From Elusimicrobiota bacterium (GTDB taxonomy: Bacteria; Elusimicrobiota; Elusimicrobia; 2-01-FULL-59-12; JACPXA01): DNA of 23,075 nucleotides. The notes beneath the pieces are model-generated. The model had not been told where the DNA came from. It searched no databases and saw nothing but the letters and a program-made list of their open reading frames with translations. The translations under genes and the position numbers were made by a program. Location of the stretch: contig JACPXA010000016.1 in NCBI GenBank assembly GCA_016196785.1, forward strand, positions 1-23,075, written 5' to 3'. Below, piece by piece: positions 1-7,429 of this stretch. Each line of letters opens with the position of its first letter. The first letter of the stretch is position 1.

Positions 1-95
1 TGGGGTTTCCAGCAGGCGGGCAATTCCGTTCAAAATAGGTTCGCACTGCGTTCAGTAATTGCGACCAGCTCTCATTCCTCGTTCATAAACACCGC

Positions 96-734
96 GTGAG
101 CCATCCTGCCTCTTTTCAGTCAGACCAAGAAGAGCGCGAAACGATCGCCAGGGCGCGCCAAGGTGACAAAGAGGCGTATCGTGTGTTGGTGGAAGCCTAT
201 CAGGATCGGTTGTTCGGGCTGGCCCTGTCATTAGTTCACCACAAAGAGCAGGTTGAAGACCTCACTCAAGAAATTTTTGTCAAAGCCTACTTTGCCCTTC
301 CTTCGTTCCACGGCCAATCGGCGTTCTATACGTGGTTGTTCCGCATTGCGTCCAACCATTGCCTTGACTATTTACGGAAGCATAGGCCTGAGGAGATCTC
401 CTTAGATCACCCTGTGTTGGATCAGGAGGAAAATCTCACCGGCCTGCAAACCCTTGAGGCGCCGGTTTCGGAACAACCGGATGTCTCCTTAGAAGCGCAG
501 GGGGAACTGCATGGCTTGTTAAACACGTTAGAACCCGACCAGCGACTCATCCTGACCTTACGAGAGGTTGAGGGGTATTCCTACAAGGAAATGGCGGCCA
601 TCTTAAATTGCACCGTTAATACAGTCAAATCAAGACTTTTTAGAGCCCGAGAAGCCCTAAAAAATGCCTACACCAAAAAATATGGGAACATTTTTGGCAC
701 CCAAGACGTCCAAGAGAGTGAGGAACACCCATGA
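96..734 (+). CDS. ECF-family RNA polymerase sigma factor (RpoE/SigW-like)
   Basis: This 212-residue protein directs RNA polymerase to an alternative promoter set, usually for envelope or metal stress. Region 2 is visible at about residues 30-95, including QDRLFGLA, the DLTQEIFVKAY helix and the TWLFRIASNHCLDYLRK promoter-melting segment. Region 4 is at about 145-192 (LEPDQRLILTLREVEGYSY and TVKSRLFRAREALK, a helix-turn-helix). The two are joined by a variable acidic linker, and there is no region 1 or 3, as expected for the ECF class. GTG at 96 is the first possible start after an in-frame TAG at 36-38; no strong Shine-Dalgarno is seen. The stop overlaps the next start as ATGA (731-734), so the gene is translationally coupled to its anti-sigma factor. 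The inducing signal cannot be read from the sequence. Confidence 0.93.
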   Translation: MSHPASFQSDQEERETIARARQGDKEAYRVLVEAYQDRLFGLALSLVHHKEQVEDLTQEIFVKAYFALPSFHGQSAFYTWLFRIASNHCLDYLRKHRPEEISLDHPVLDQEENLTGLQTLEAPVSEQPDVSLEAQGELHGLLNTLEPDQRLILTLREVEGYSYKEMAAILNCTVNTVKSRLFRAREALKNAYTKKYGNIFGTQDVQESEEHP

Positions 735-1213
735 TACCTTGTGCTGAAGCCAAACGACATCTGTGGGATTACTATGACGGGGAGTGTCCCCCCTCTCTCC
801 GTGAAGCCTTGACCGCACACCTGGCCGGTTGTCCAGCCTGTCAAATGACCCTCAACCAATGGATTTTTCTTTCCCAAAAAGCGTTCCCTAAGAAGTTCCC
901 TCCTCCCAAGGTGCCACCGTTCCTTTGGACACGGGTTCTCGCCAGTATCGAGGCCGCTGAACAACGGCAAGCGACTGGCTGGTGGGCAGAGTGGCGGTGG
1001 ATGGGTCGTGTCGCAAGCGTGGTGGCCCTGCTGATCGTCTTGAGCGCCGGCATTATTGTCTACCGTGCCGGGGAAGGAGGGGCTCCCCTTGAATTTCTGC
1101 TGCGGGGAGAGATCAATGCCGAAAAGGCGATTTGGCTCTCCCGCGAACATTCTCCAACGCCAGAGGAAGTCACGGCTTGGGTTTTAGGAGGCCCAGCATG
1201 GGAGGAAAATTAA
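731..1213 (+). CDS. Membrane-anchored zinc-finger anti-sigma factor
   Basis: This 160-residue protein most likely holds the upstream ECF sigma factor inactive at the inner membrane. The N-terminal cytoplasmic part carries the anti-sigma zinc-binding pattern H30-x3-C34-x2-C37 (HLAGCPACQ), with C4 and H10 as candidate extra ligands. One hydrophobic segment at about 92-111 (GRVASVVALLIVLSAGIIVY) anchors it, leaving a short periplasmic tail of about 50 residues. It overlaps the sigma gene by four bases and the next gene by 16 bases. The order sigma, anti-sigma, periplasmic sensor is a classic signal-transduction arrangement. The family assignment rests on the zinc motif, the topology and the gene position; overall identity to a named member was not tested. 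Confidence 0.88.
   Translation: MIPCAEAKRHLWDYYDGECPPSLREALTAHLAGCPACQMTLNQWIFLSQKAFPKKFPPPKVPPFLWTRVLASIEAAEQRQATGWWAEWRWMGRVASVVALLIVLSAGIIVYRAGEGGAPLEFLLRGEINAEKAIWLSREHSPTPEEVTAWVLGGPAWEEN
1186..1191 (+). promoter_or_regulatory. Shine-Dalgarno AGGAGG that sets the start of the Spy-like gene
   Basis: AGGAGG lies six bases before ATG at 1198. The frame is open further upstream to 1132, but the strong site and the typical membrane-anchor N-terminus (MGGKLKAAAL) after 1198 fix the start there. The site lies inside the end of the anti-sigma gene, so translation is coupled. Confidence 0.85.
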
Positions 1214-1554
1214 AAGCCGCCGCGTTGCTGAGCGTGATGTATGGGCTCGGGGCCGTGAGTGGGATCGCCTGGCATACCCATCGAATCGAACAACGGGGAC
1301 TTCACCGCATGTACGTGGCGAAGCGGGTGCACCGATTAAAACATGAATTGCGTCTGACCCCTGCCCAAGAACACGCTGTGAAACAGCTCATCCAAAAAGC
1401 TCAGGAACACGCCCGGGAAATTCACGAAGAAGTCTCCCAAGACTTCGCCCAGATCCACGAGGAAGCCGTCCAAGCCATTCAAGCGGTGTTGACCCCAAAA
1501 AAGCAACAACGCTTTGAGAAGTTGCATCAGAAGTCTCATGCCAAAACGTCGTAA
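1198..1554 (+). CDS. Spy/CpxP-like periplasmic heavy-metal sensor protein
   Basis: This 118-residue protein has an N-terminal membrane anchor or uncleaved signal (residues 5-25). A fully helical, His- and Glu-rich periplasmic domain follows. It contains two LTxxQ-type motifs, LTPAQ at 53-57 and LTPKKQ at 98-103, the hallmark of the Spy/CpxP/ZraP/CnrX group. Those proteins sense metals or misfolded periplasmic proteins. It overlaps the end of the anti-sigma gene by 16 bases. This suggests it is the periplasmic arm of the sigma/anti-sigma switch, as CnrX is for CnrY/CnrH. Its many histidines (for example HTHRIEQRGLH and EHAREIHEE) fit metal sensing but do not prove it. Confidence 0.8.
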   Translation: MGGKLKAAALLSVMYGLGAVSGIAWHTHRIEQRGLHRMYVAKRVHRLKHELRLTPAQEHAVKQLIQKAQEHAREIHEEVSQDFAQIHEEAVQAIQAVLTPKKQQRFEKLHQKSHAKTS

Positions 1555-1589
1555 ACGGCCTAGTCGTCAGAGACAAGGAGGTCTCTCAC

Positions 1590-2024
1590 ATGAACAACAA
1601 GATCGTTCGTCTGATCCTCATGACATCACTGACGGTACCACAAGGGGTTGTTTGGGCGGCTGACCCCACGCCACCAACCACCCTCCAGCAGGACATCCAA
1701 AAGGACAAACAGGAAATCCAAGGCCTCAAGGCAGACATCAAGCAGGATCGCGCTCAAGTCCGCCAAGAAACCCAAGAGGTCCAGAAAGACAAACTGGCTG
1801 TCCGCGACGCCCGCAAGGAGTTCCGCGAGGCGGTCAAGACGTACGGCAAAGGCAGCCCCCAGGCCAAAGCCGCCCGAGAAAAACTGATAGCGGCACGTCA
1901 GACGTTACGGAAAGACCGCACGGAACGCCGCCAATTGCGGCATGATATTCATGCCGACAAGGTGAAACTGCATCAAGAGCGGCGGGATGTTCGGACCGAC
2001 CGCAGGGCGCTGAAGACCAAATAA
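1590..2024 (+). CDS. Secreted, highly charged helical (coiled-coil) protein
   Basis: The product is 144 residues. A signal peptide covers about residues 1-23 (hydrophobic core IVRLILMTSLTV, likely cleavage near VWA). The rest is almost entirely Lys, Arg, Glu, Asp, Gln and Ala, with heptad-like blocks such as DIQKDKQEIQGLKADIKQDR and repeated DRxxRRxLRxDxHxDK-type stretches. A long periplasmic alpha-helix or coiled coil is expected. AAGGAGG at 1575-1581 sits eight bases before ATG 1590. The gap to the Spy-like gene is only 35 bases without a terminator, so it probably belongs to the same operon. I do not recognise a named family. Its composition recalls periplasmic chaperone- or metal-binding helical proteins, but that is inference. 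Confidence 0.75.
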   Translation: MNNKIVRLILMTSLTVPQGVVWAADPTPPTTLQQDIQKDKQEIQGLKADIKQDRAQVRQETQEVQKDKLAVRDARKEFREAVKTYGKGSPQAKAAREKLIAARQTLRKDRTERRQLRHDIHADKVKLHQERRDVRTDRRALKTK

Positions 2025-2056
2025 TCAGCGCGTTGCTTCATCAAGCCAAAGCCGTG

Positions 2057-3799
2057 TTATTCGTAACGAAGGGCGTCAATCGGATTGAGTCGGGAGGCTT
2101 TGCGGGCAGGCCATAGTCCAAATACCACACCGACCACTGCCGAAAACACTGTGGCGACCACCACCGCGTCAAGGGACACGCTGGTGGTCCAATGGGCCAG
2201 TTGAGATAACGTCAGGGTAATCGCAGTGCCCAGGAGAATCCCTGCCCCACCTCCCACGAGACTCGTGGTGGATGCCTCGATGAGGAACTGGGCTAAGATA
2301 TCGCGTGGCCTGGCTCCCACCGCCTTTCTCAAGCCGATCTCTCGAGTCCGTTCCGTCACTGACACAAGCATGATGTTCATAATCCCAATCCCCCCCACGA
2401 GGAGCGAGATCGCGGCGATCGCCGCTAACAGCCAGGACATCGTCCGGCTGGATTCCGAGACCGCCGCGACGATATCCGCTAAATTGCGAATTTGAAATGA
2501 ATCATAGAGAGAGGGAGGGAGATGATGGCGACGGATCATAAGCTCACGCACGCCTTGCTCGGTGGCTTCCATGGCCGCGGGGCTGACGACTTGGATGTCA
2601 ATGGAATCGACATACTCCTTTCCCAACAACCGGTGCATGGCGGTGTACATGGGAATGATGATGAGGTCATCTTGATCCCGCCAGCCAGTGGCCCCCTTGG
2701 CCGGTAAGACACCGACCACTTGGAAAGCCGACGCGGCGACCTTTTCCACAGAAGGGATCGTCTCAGTGATGGCCTTTGCGTCCTCAAACGTAAATCGGGT
2801 CACGGTCCCCTGTTCTAAGGCGACCCCTCGTGTCTGGCGCGACCCTGGATACACCACCAACAGGTTCGACCCTAATGAAGACAACTGCTGCTCTACCGCC
2901 TGTTTGGCCCCTCTGCCTAACGCCAGCATGGCAATGACCGCGGCTACTCCGATCGTGATTCCAAGCATCGACAGCCCCGATCGGACCTTATTCGCCCGCA
3001 GCGCCTGCCAGGCTTGGCCGAGATACAAGCTCCATTCTTTGAGGTGAAAGGCCCTCCCCCGTTTTCCTTCGGGGAATGGACGTTTCCCCTTCTTGCCGCT
3101 GAACGGGGGGGGCGTGGCAGGCGGAGAGGTGCGCACCACCTGATCCGATTGAATCATCCCATCTCTCATGCGAATCACACGCCGCGCATACCGAGCGATC
3201 ACCTCTTCATGGGTTACCAACACGATCGTGATCCCCTGTTCATTCAATCGCTGGAAGATCTCCATAATTTCTTCCTGGCTGGCAGAGTCTAAATTCCCTG
3301 TCGGCTCGTCAGCCAGCAGAAGTTGGGGCCCATTGATCAAGGCACGCGCAATGGCGACCCGCTGTTGCTGCCCTCCCGAGAGTTCATTCGGCTTATGGAA
3401 CTGCCTTGACCCTAATCCCACCTGCTCGAGCAATTCTTGTGCCTTTGTACCGCCACGGTTATTCCCAGAATAGTGGAGCGGAAGCGCCACATTGTTCAAG
3501 GCTGTGGTCCGCGGCAAGAGGTTGAACTGTTGAAAGACGAAACCAACGACCCTGCCGCGCAGGAGCGCCAGTTCATCTTCTTTGAGCTTCGAGACCTCTT
3601 GACTGAACAGTTCATAAGAACCGCCATCCGGGACATCGAGGAGCCCGATGATATGCAGTAACGTCGATTTCCCAGACCCAGAAGGCCCCATCACGGCAAC
3701 GAACTCGCTCGGTTCAATGGTCACCGACACCTCACGTAACGCCTGTACCTCAACGGTTCCCATTCGGTACGTTTTATGAATATTGGACAGTCGGATCAT
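2057..3799 (-). CDS. MacB-type ABC exporter, fused ATPase and FtsX-like permease
   Basis: This 580-residue protein hydrolyses ATP in the cytoplasm and drives export through its periplasmic domain to the partner adaptor and outer-membrane channel. The ATPase occupies about residues 1-225: Walker A GPSGSGKST (38-46), Q-loop FQQFNLLP, signature LSGGQ (140-144), Walker B LLLADEP (about 160-166) and H-loop H197. A Pro/Lys-rich linker (about 225-250) leads to the first membrane helix (about 275-297), a MacB-like periplasmic domain (about 300-440) and three C-terminal helices of the FtsX type (GIMNIMLVSVTERTREIGLRK is typical). E. coli MacB is 648 residues, so this is slightly short. It is last in an operon, 16 bases after the adaptor gene. 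The substrate is unknown, so no gene symbol is given. Confidence 0.92.
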   Translation of the reverse strand: MIRLSNIHKTYRMGTVEVQALREVSVTIEPSEFVAVMGPSGSGKSTLLHIIGLLDVPDGGSYELFSQEVSKLKEDELALLRGRVVGFVFQQFNLLPRTTALNNVALPLHYSGNNRGGTKAQELLEQVGLGSRQFHKPNELSGGQQQRVAIARALINGPQLLLADEPTGNLDSASQEEIMEIFQRLNEQGITIVLVTHEEVIARYARRVIRMRDGMIQSDQVVRTSPPATPPPFSGKKGKRPFPEGKRGRAFHLKEWSLYLGQAWQALRANKVRSGLSMLGITIGVAAVIAMLALGRGAKQAVEQQLSSLGSNLLVVYPGSRQTRGVALEQGTVTRFTFEDAKAITETIPSVEKVAASAFQVVGVLPAKGATGWRDQDDLIIIPMYTAMHRLLGKEYVDSIDIQVVSPAAMEATEQGVRELMIRRHHLPPSLYDSFQIRNLADIVAAVSESSRTMSWLLAAIAAISLLVGGIGIMNIMLVSVTERTREIGLRKAVGARPRDILAQFLIEASTTSLVGGGAGILLGTAITLTLSQLAHWTTSVSLDAVVVATVFSAVVGVVFGLWPARKASRLNPIDALRYE

Positions 3800-3815
3800 G
3801 GGCTAAGGTCTCGCG

Positions 3816-4781
3816 CTATTGGGACCGACGACCACGAAAGGGAGCAAACGGGTTCACCTGGGTGCTCTCCGAGGGGAGAGATTTGTGGATCACAGCCGCC
3901 AGCACCGTCTCACCCTCTTGAAGGCCGGACAGGATTTCCACCCGTTTCCCGTCGCTCAACCCCGTGTGGATCTCCCGAGAGGAAGGACGACTGGGGCGAG
4001 AGGGGTTGGGGATCATGACCACGGTTCGGCCATTGTCGAGGCGAACGGCTTCTGCGGGAAGCACCAACGTGTCTTTTTTCGAACCGACGATAAACGTCAC
4101 GTTGGCGGTCATCCCGCTCTTCATAAATGGGGGAACCTGCTCTGGGAGAACATCCACTTGGTACAACGTCACATTACTGACGGTTTTGGCTTCGTACGCA
4201 ATTCGACCGACGAGGGCAGGAATTTTCACGTTCGGATAACTATCGAGAATACACTCCGCCTTCTGTTTCAGCTTGATCTGACCGATATCGGTTTCATCAA
4301 CGTGGGCTTTCACAATCAAGTGATCAGATAAGACAAACACCGGATCCTGCGCGGTCACGGTCTGCCCCGGCTCCACGTTGCGGACAATCAGCACCCCATT
4401 GAGCGGAGCGACGAGTGGGGTCGGTTTATACAGCTCCTCCCAATGGGCCATCTCCTTAGGACCTCTCGCTCTAGCCGCATCCAGCAACGCCGCCCGTTCC
4501 GTGGAACTCAATCGCGCTAAGATTTGCCCTTGGGTTACGAGGCTACCTTCCGTGACGAGAATTTCCTCCACACGCCCTGGGATTGGCGGTTTAACCTCGA
4601 CGCGATTCTCCGGCTGAACCACCCCTGTGGCAAGGATGGTCACCTGCAAATCGCCTCGGGTGACGTGCACGGTCCGAAGCGCAGCCGCCCTCTTTTTTTG
4701 AAAGTGCCCTTTCAACGAAAGCCCCAGAGCTACCCAGACAATCGCCACGATCACCGTCCAGATTACCCGTTGACGTTTCAT
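3816..4781 (-). CDS. Periplasmic adaptor (membrane fusion protein) of the efflux system
   Basis: This 321-residue protein bridges the MacB-type pump and the TolC-like channel. An N-terminal anchor (about residues 7-24) is followed by a lipoyl/biotinyl half (GRVEEILVTEGSLVTQGQIL), then the second lipoyl half (APLNGVLIVRNVEPGQTV) and beta-barrel and membrane-proximal regions. The frame opens further upstream, but ATG at 4781 is preferred: GAAAGGA lies about eight bases before it, and it overlaps the upstream stop as ATGA (4778-4781). The alpha-hairpin between the lipoyl halves is very short, only about 35 residues (STERAALLDAARARG to YKPTPL), against much longer hairpins in classical MacA or AcrA. 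The C-terminus is rich in Pro, Ser and Arg. Confidence 0.88.
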   Translation of the reverse strand: MKRQRVIWTVIVAIVWVALGLSLKGHFQKKRAAALRTVHVTRGDLQVTILATGVVQPENRVEVKPPIPGRVEEILVTEGSLVTQGQILARLSSTERAALLDAARARGPKEMAHWEELYKPTPLVAPLNGVLIVRNVEPGQTVTAQDPVFVLSDHLIVKAHVDETDIGQIKLKQKAECILDSYPNVKIPALVGRIAYEAKTVSNVTLYQVDVLPEQVPPFMKSGMTANVTFIVGSKKDTLVLPAEAVRLDNGRTVVMIPNPSRPSRPSSREIHTGLSDGKRVEILSGLQEGETVLAAVIHKSLPSESTQVNPFAPFRGRRSQ

Positions 4782-6079
4782 CGCGTGAATCCTTTCCCCT
4801 GGGCTTGTTCCCAAGCGGCTTCAGCAATCATCGCATCACGCCGTACCACCAGCATTTGCTTTTGTTGGGTAATGAGATCACTTTCGATCAAGTCCCAGTC
4901 CTGAAAAGAAAGCAGGCCATTGGTGTATTGGCTCCGCGCAATCTCTGCACGGACCTCCGCTGCGGTCAGGAATTCTTGTTGGACCTCGATTTTCTCTGCC
5001 GCGTCCTGGAAACGGGAAAATGCCTGCTCGAGGCTCAGAGCGACTTGATGGTCAATACTTTGCACATTCCATTGGGCTCTCCTCCGTTCGGCCATCGCAC
5101 CCCGGACATCGAATACATGGCGCCCCCCTGGGAAAAACGCGTAGTTGAGGGTTCCCCCCATGGACCACCGGTCACGATCAGGGGGCCAGGTGGTTCCTGA
5201 TCTCCCCACAGAACCCGTGGCATCCACCGAAGGAAAAAATTCTGATCGAGCCAGGCTGACGCCCGCTTGCGATCCGCGAGCCTGAGCCTCCGCCTGGCGA
5301 TGCGTAGGCGTCTGCAACGTCAGGTCAGGAAAATTCGGCATCGGGCCCGGCGAGGGCGTCGGGAAACTGCCTACCACGGTTATCACCCCAAACTCGCTCC
5401 GGCCAAGCACCTTCGTTACCTCCCGTTGAGCGACCCGCAACGCTCGTCGGGCTTGTGCCACTTCAAACGTCGCCAAGCGATCATCAGCCTTCGTCCGCAA
5501 ATATGACCCTTTGTTCTCACGGCCTACTTCAAACCGGAGCTGTACAAGGCGCACATTCTCTTGGCGGCGACCAGCAATCGCACCAGCCAGCTTGAGTTGT
5601 TCTTGAGCATAGAGGAGTTTGGCAAACGCGCTCTTCAAATCGTTGCTGACCTGAGCCTGGGTCAGTTGAAGAGCGGCTTCAGCCGTGTCGAGGTCCGCCC
5701 GACTTTTCTTGACCTGGGCAGTATCCCGGAGACCAGTAAACAAGTTCTGTTGGAACGAGAGGCCCGTATTGTATTGGTTCTGAATGTTCCCCACCAAGCC
5801 TAAAGGCCCCAGGTTGAGGGTGGAATTCGCACGGGTGGCGCTGACATTCGCTGAGAGTTGGGGAAGGAAGCCGGCATAATTCGCGTAGTATTGCGACCTG
5901 GCCTTCTGCACAGCCTCTTGGGCAGCCGCCAGATCTGGGTTATGATGAACAGTTTCTTGCACACAGGCTTCCCAGGTCAGGATTCCCTCTGCTAGTAACG
6001 TTCCTATGATCAGCCAAATAATCCCACCCGCTACAAGGATTCTCATCTCTCTCGTTTGGCGCTCAGGGCATTGTACCAA
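4778..6079 (-). CDS. TolC-like outer-membrane efflux protein
   Basis: The product of 433 residues (or 422 from the internal ATG at 6046) forms the outer-membrane channel of the tripartite exporter. It has a signal peptide (MRILVAGGIIWLIIGTLLAEG). Two related outer-membrane-efflux repeats follow: NPDLAAAQEAVQKARSQYY begins the first, THRQAEAQARGSQAGVSLAR begins the second. Long helical stretches suit the periplasmic barrel. The start is ambiguous. TTG at 6079 follows a good AGGAAGGG site by about nine bases, whereas ATG at 6046 has only GAGAGAG directly against it; both leave a workable signal peptide. It is first in the operon and overlaps the adaptor start by four bases. It runs divergently from the tRNA genes. 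Confidence 0.88.
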   Translation of the reverse strand: MVQCPERQTREMRILVAGGIIWLIIGTLLAEGILTWEACVQETVHHNPDLAAAQEAVQKARSQYYANYAGFLPQLSANVSATRANSTLNLGPLGLVGNIQNQYNTGLSFQQNLFTGLRDTAQVKKSRADLDTAEAALQLTQAQVSNDLKSAFAKLLYAQEQLKLAGAIAGRRQENVRLVQLRFEVGRENKGSYLRTKADDRLATFEVAQARRALRVAQREVTKVLGRSEFGVITVVGSFPTPSPGPMPNFPDLTLQTPTHRQAEAQARGSQAGVSLARSEFFPSVDATGSVGRSGTTWPPDRDRWSMGGTLNYAFFPGGRHVFDVRGAMAERRRAQWNVQSIDHQVALSLEQAFSRFQDAAEKIEVQQEFLTAAEVRAEIARSQYTNGLLSFQDWDLIESDLITQQKQMLVVRRDAMIAEAAWEQAQGKGFTR

Positions 6080-6130
6080 AACTGAGTTCCCTTCCTGAGC
6101 AACACGAGACGTCTTTAGGAGAATTTTGTA

Positions 6131-6136
6131 TATAAT
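6131..6136 (+). promoter_or_regulatory. Probable -10 element (TATAAT) for the first tRNA pair
   Basis: A perfect TATAAT ends 23 bases before the tRNA-Arg gene, which would place transcription start near 6143. No convincing -35 box is seen at the expected distance. The same AT-rich patch may also contain the divergent promoter of the efflux operon. Confidence 0.5.
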
Positions 6137-6159
6137 GACCTTTACAAGACAAGCTCGCT

Positions 6160-6233
6160 GCGCCCATAGCTCAGATGGATAGAGCAGCGACCTTCTAAGT
6201 CGCGGGTCGGAGGTTCGAATCCTCCTGGGCGCA
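6160..6233 (+). tRNA. tRNA-Arg (anticodon TCT)
   Basis: A complete cloverleaf can be drawn. The acceptor stem GCGCCCA (6160-6166) pairs with TGGGCGC (6226-6232) and the discriminator is A6233. The anticodon stem GCGAC/GTCGC encloses CTTCTAA with anticodon TCT at 6194-6196. The T-arm is GGAGG-TTCGAAT-CCTCC. CCA is not encoded. Confidence 0.97.
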
Positions 6234-6257
6234 CGGTGGACTCCTTTGCCGATCGGT

Positions 6258-6332
6258 GGTGGGCGTAGCTCAACTGGTTAGAGCACCAGGCTGTGGCCCT
6301 GGGGGTTGCGGGTTCAAGTCCCGTCGCTCACC
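6258..6332 (+). tRNA. tRNA-His (anticodon GTG)
   Basis: The acceptor GTGGGCG (6259-6265) pairs with CGCTCAC (6325-6331). The extra G-1 at 6258 faces C73 at 6332, the tRNA-His identity pair. The anticodon stem CCAGG/CCTGG encloses CTGTGGC with GTG at 6293-6295. CCA is not encoded. A recombinase remnant abuts its 3' end on the other strand, suggesting this gene was an integration site. Confidence 0.96.
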
Positions 6333-6587
6333 CCAATTTGAGTATAAAGGGTAACTTCGGCTATTTTTTAGAAGCAAGTGGTAGGGTTTTATGACTGAAA
6401 AACGGACTTTTCTGCCCGCCAAAATAAAGTTCGAGCCAATCTTTCTTAGGAAATTCCTTTTTTCTTCCAAAGTTTCTAATCTCTGGGCGTTTTGAGATGA
6501 TAAAATCCACTCTTTCATTGGTTCGAGCCAAAAATCAGCCCCCTTGCCCAAATTGGACAACCTTTCTTGAAACGATATCTTGGCATG
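6270..6587 (-). pseudogene. C-terminal remnant of a large serine recombinase
   Basis: Read on the minus strand, about 85 residues before the tRNA resemble the extreme C-terminus of recombinase-family proteins of integrative elements. The key patterns are FWLEPMKEWILSSQNA, then FLRKIGSNFILAGRKVRFS and KPYHLL. The catalytic serine domain and the zinc-ribbon/recombinase middle are absent. The frame then runs across tRNA-His in antisense (ending near 6270), which yields the familiar meaningless tail GERRDLNPQPPGPQ. At the 5' end it joins a radC fragment in another frame near 6587, so an internal deletion fused two unrelated genes. The family call is from memory of such C-termini and is moderate. 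Confidence 0.55.
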
Positions 6588-6742
6588 CCCAGGTCGATGG
6601 CGTTGGTTCCGCGAAATCCGACGCGAATTAGGATTGCCACTAACTCTGCATCGGTAAGCGCCTGCGGACCGCGTGAGAGCAATCGTTCTCGTGGTCGTTC
6701 TTCTTCTGGCCAAGATACGATGCCTGCTGACTGGGCTCTCAT
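6588..6742 (-). pseudogene. radC N-terminal fragment (truncated RadC/UPF0758)
   Basis: ATG at 6742 opens MRAQSAGIVSWPEEERPRER, followed by LLSRGPQALTDAELVAILIR and GFRGTNAIDLG. This is the conserved N-terminal helix-hairpin-helix region of RadC. After about 52 residues the similarity stops at 6587 and the frame runs into unrelated sequence, so the JAB/MPN metal-binding domain that defines RadC is gone. The start lies four bases after the ORF6N stop, so the two were once an operon. RadC genes are common accessory genes of islands and restriction-modification loci; their molecular role is not settled. Confidence 0.72.
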
Positions 6743-6746
6743 CCGA

Positions 6747-7364
6747 TCACGCCTTATCCAGCGACTCGTTCGCCTTGCCGCTCTTGATCCAGCGGTCACG
6801 GCCGAGCTCCTTTCGTTCAATTCCGGCTGCCTTGGACCGAAAACCAATGCGCCGCTGCGGAGCATCCGGCAGAGGCGGGGGCGGCTCGAGAAGCGCCATC
6901 ACGCGGCGCAGGACGTCCACAATGGTCGTTTCGTGCGTGTTCAGGCGCCGTGTCAGTTTTTTCTCCAGGGCGGCCAGTTGCTTGGCGAGCTCATGGCGCT
7001 CGGTCATCAGGGACCGCATCCGTACGAAGGCGCGCACGACAAACACGCTCATTTGAACGGCGCGCGCGCTGTTCAGCACGTTAGCGGCCATGACCGCCCC
7101 ATGCTCGGTAAAGACGTAAGGGAGTTTTCGACGGCCGCCCCAACTTGATATCGCAAATTGCGATATCAAGTTCTGGAACTCTTGCGAATTCAACTTAAAT
7201 GCGAAATCTTGGGGAAATCGCGCCAAGTTACGTTTGACCTGCTCGTTAAGCCGACCGGTCGAGACGCCGTATACCCTTGCCAAGTCGCTGTCCAAGATGA
7301 CCCTGTGGCCGCGAACGGCGTAGATCAGACGCTCAATCTCGTCCCGTGGCGCCAAGTCTTTCAT
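6747..7364 (-). CDS. ORF6N domain-containing protein (phage/island-type DNA-binding protein)
   Basis: This 205-residue protein has the ORF6N domain at about residues 8-110. It is recognised by IYAVRGHRVILDSDLARVYG, then LNEQVKRNLARFPQDFAFKL and GGRRKLPYVFTEHGAVMAA followed by VLNSARAVQMSVFVVRAFVR. ORF6N occurs in phage antirepressor-like proteins and in genes inserted into type I restriction-modification operons. A helical segment follows (about 111-145), and then a Pro/Arg-rich tail (PPPPLPDAPQRR) that looks less conserved. ATG at 7364 has GGAAGGA a few bases upstream. The reading frame is intact, the only complete gene left in the island. It contains a 31-base perfect palindrome (codons 65-74), and two more hairpins lie upstream. 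Function is unknown beyond probable DNA binding. Confidence 0.85.
   Translation of the reverse strand: MKDLAPRDEIERLIYAVRGHRVILDSDLARVYGVSTGRLNEQVKRNLARFPQDFAFKLNSQEFQNLISQFAISSWGGRRKLPYVFTEHGAVMAANVLNSARAVQMSVFVVRAFVRMRSLMTERHELAKQLAALEKKLTRRLNTHETTIVDVLRRVMALLEPPPPLPDAPQRRIGFRSKAAGIERKELGRDRWIKSGKANESLDKA
7142..7172. repeat. 31-base palindrome inside the ORF6N gene (hairpin 1)
   Basis: Two perfect 15-base arms (AACTTGATATCGCAA and TTGCGATATCAAGTT) flank a single A. The central core TCGC-AAATT-GCGA matches the core of hairpins 2 and 3. The sequence encodes NLISQFAISS in the ORF6N protein and so is also coding. A perfect palindrome this long inside a coding region is very unlikely by chance. 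Confidence 0.9.
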
Positions 7365-7376
7365 TTATCCTTCCAA

Positions 7377-7401
7377 TCAAGATCACAAAACGTGATCTTG
7401 A
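7377..7401. repeat. Inverted repeat upstream of ORF6N (hairpin 2)
   Basis: Arms TCAAGATCAC and GTGATCTTGA (10 bases each, perfect) surround AAAAC. It lies 13 bases upstream of the ORF6N start, where an operator or a leader hairpin would be. The core TCAC-AAAAC-GTGA resembles those of hairpins 1 and 3. Confidence 0.85.
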
Positions 7402-7429
7402 ACACACATCCGACGACTTTTTCAGAGGC

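Noticed and set aside
1..95. Promoter for the sigma factor operon
   Set aside because: No convincing -35/-10 or ECF-type GGAAC motif could be placed in the short upstream stretch.
668..1150. 160-codon minus-strand frame over the anti-sigma gene
   Set aside because: The plus strand has a zinc motif, a membrane helix and start/stop coupling; the minus frame has no motif and no ribosome site.
6270..6332. Protein tail GERRDLNPQPPGPQ as part of a real gene
   Set aside because: This is the antisense translation of tRNA-His, a frequent false C-terminus in automated annotation.
6567..7148. Long plus-strand frame opposite ORF6N and radC
   Set aside because: It is the shadow of the minus-strand genes; the composition is unlike a protein and ORF6N/RadC patterns are clear on the other strand.
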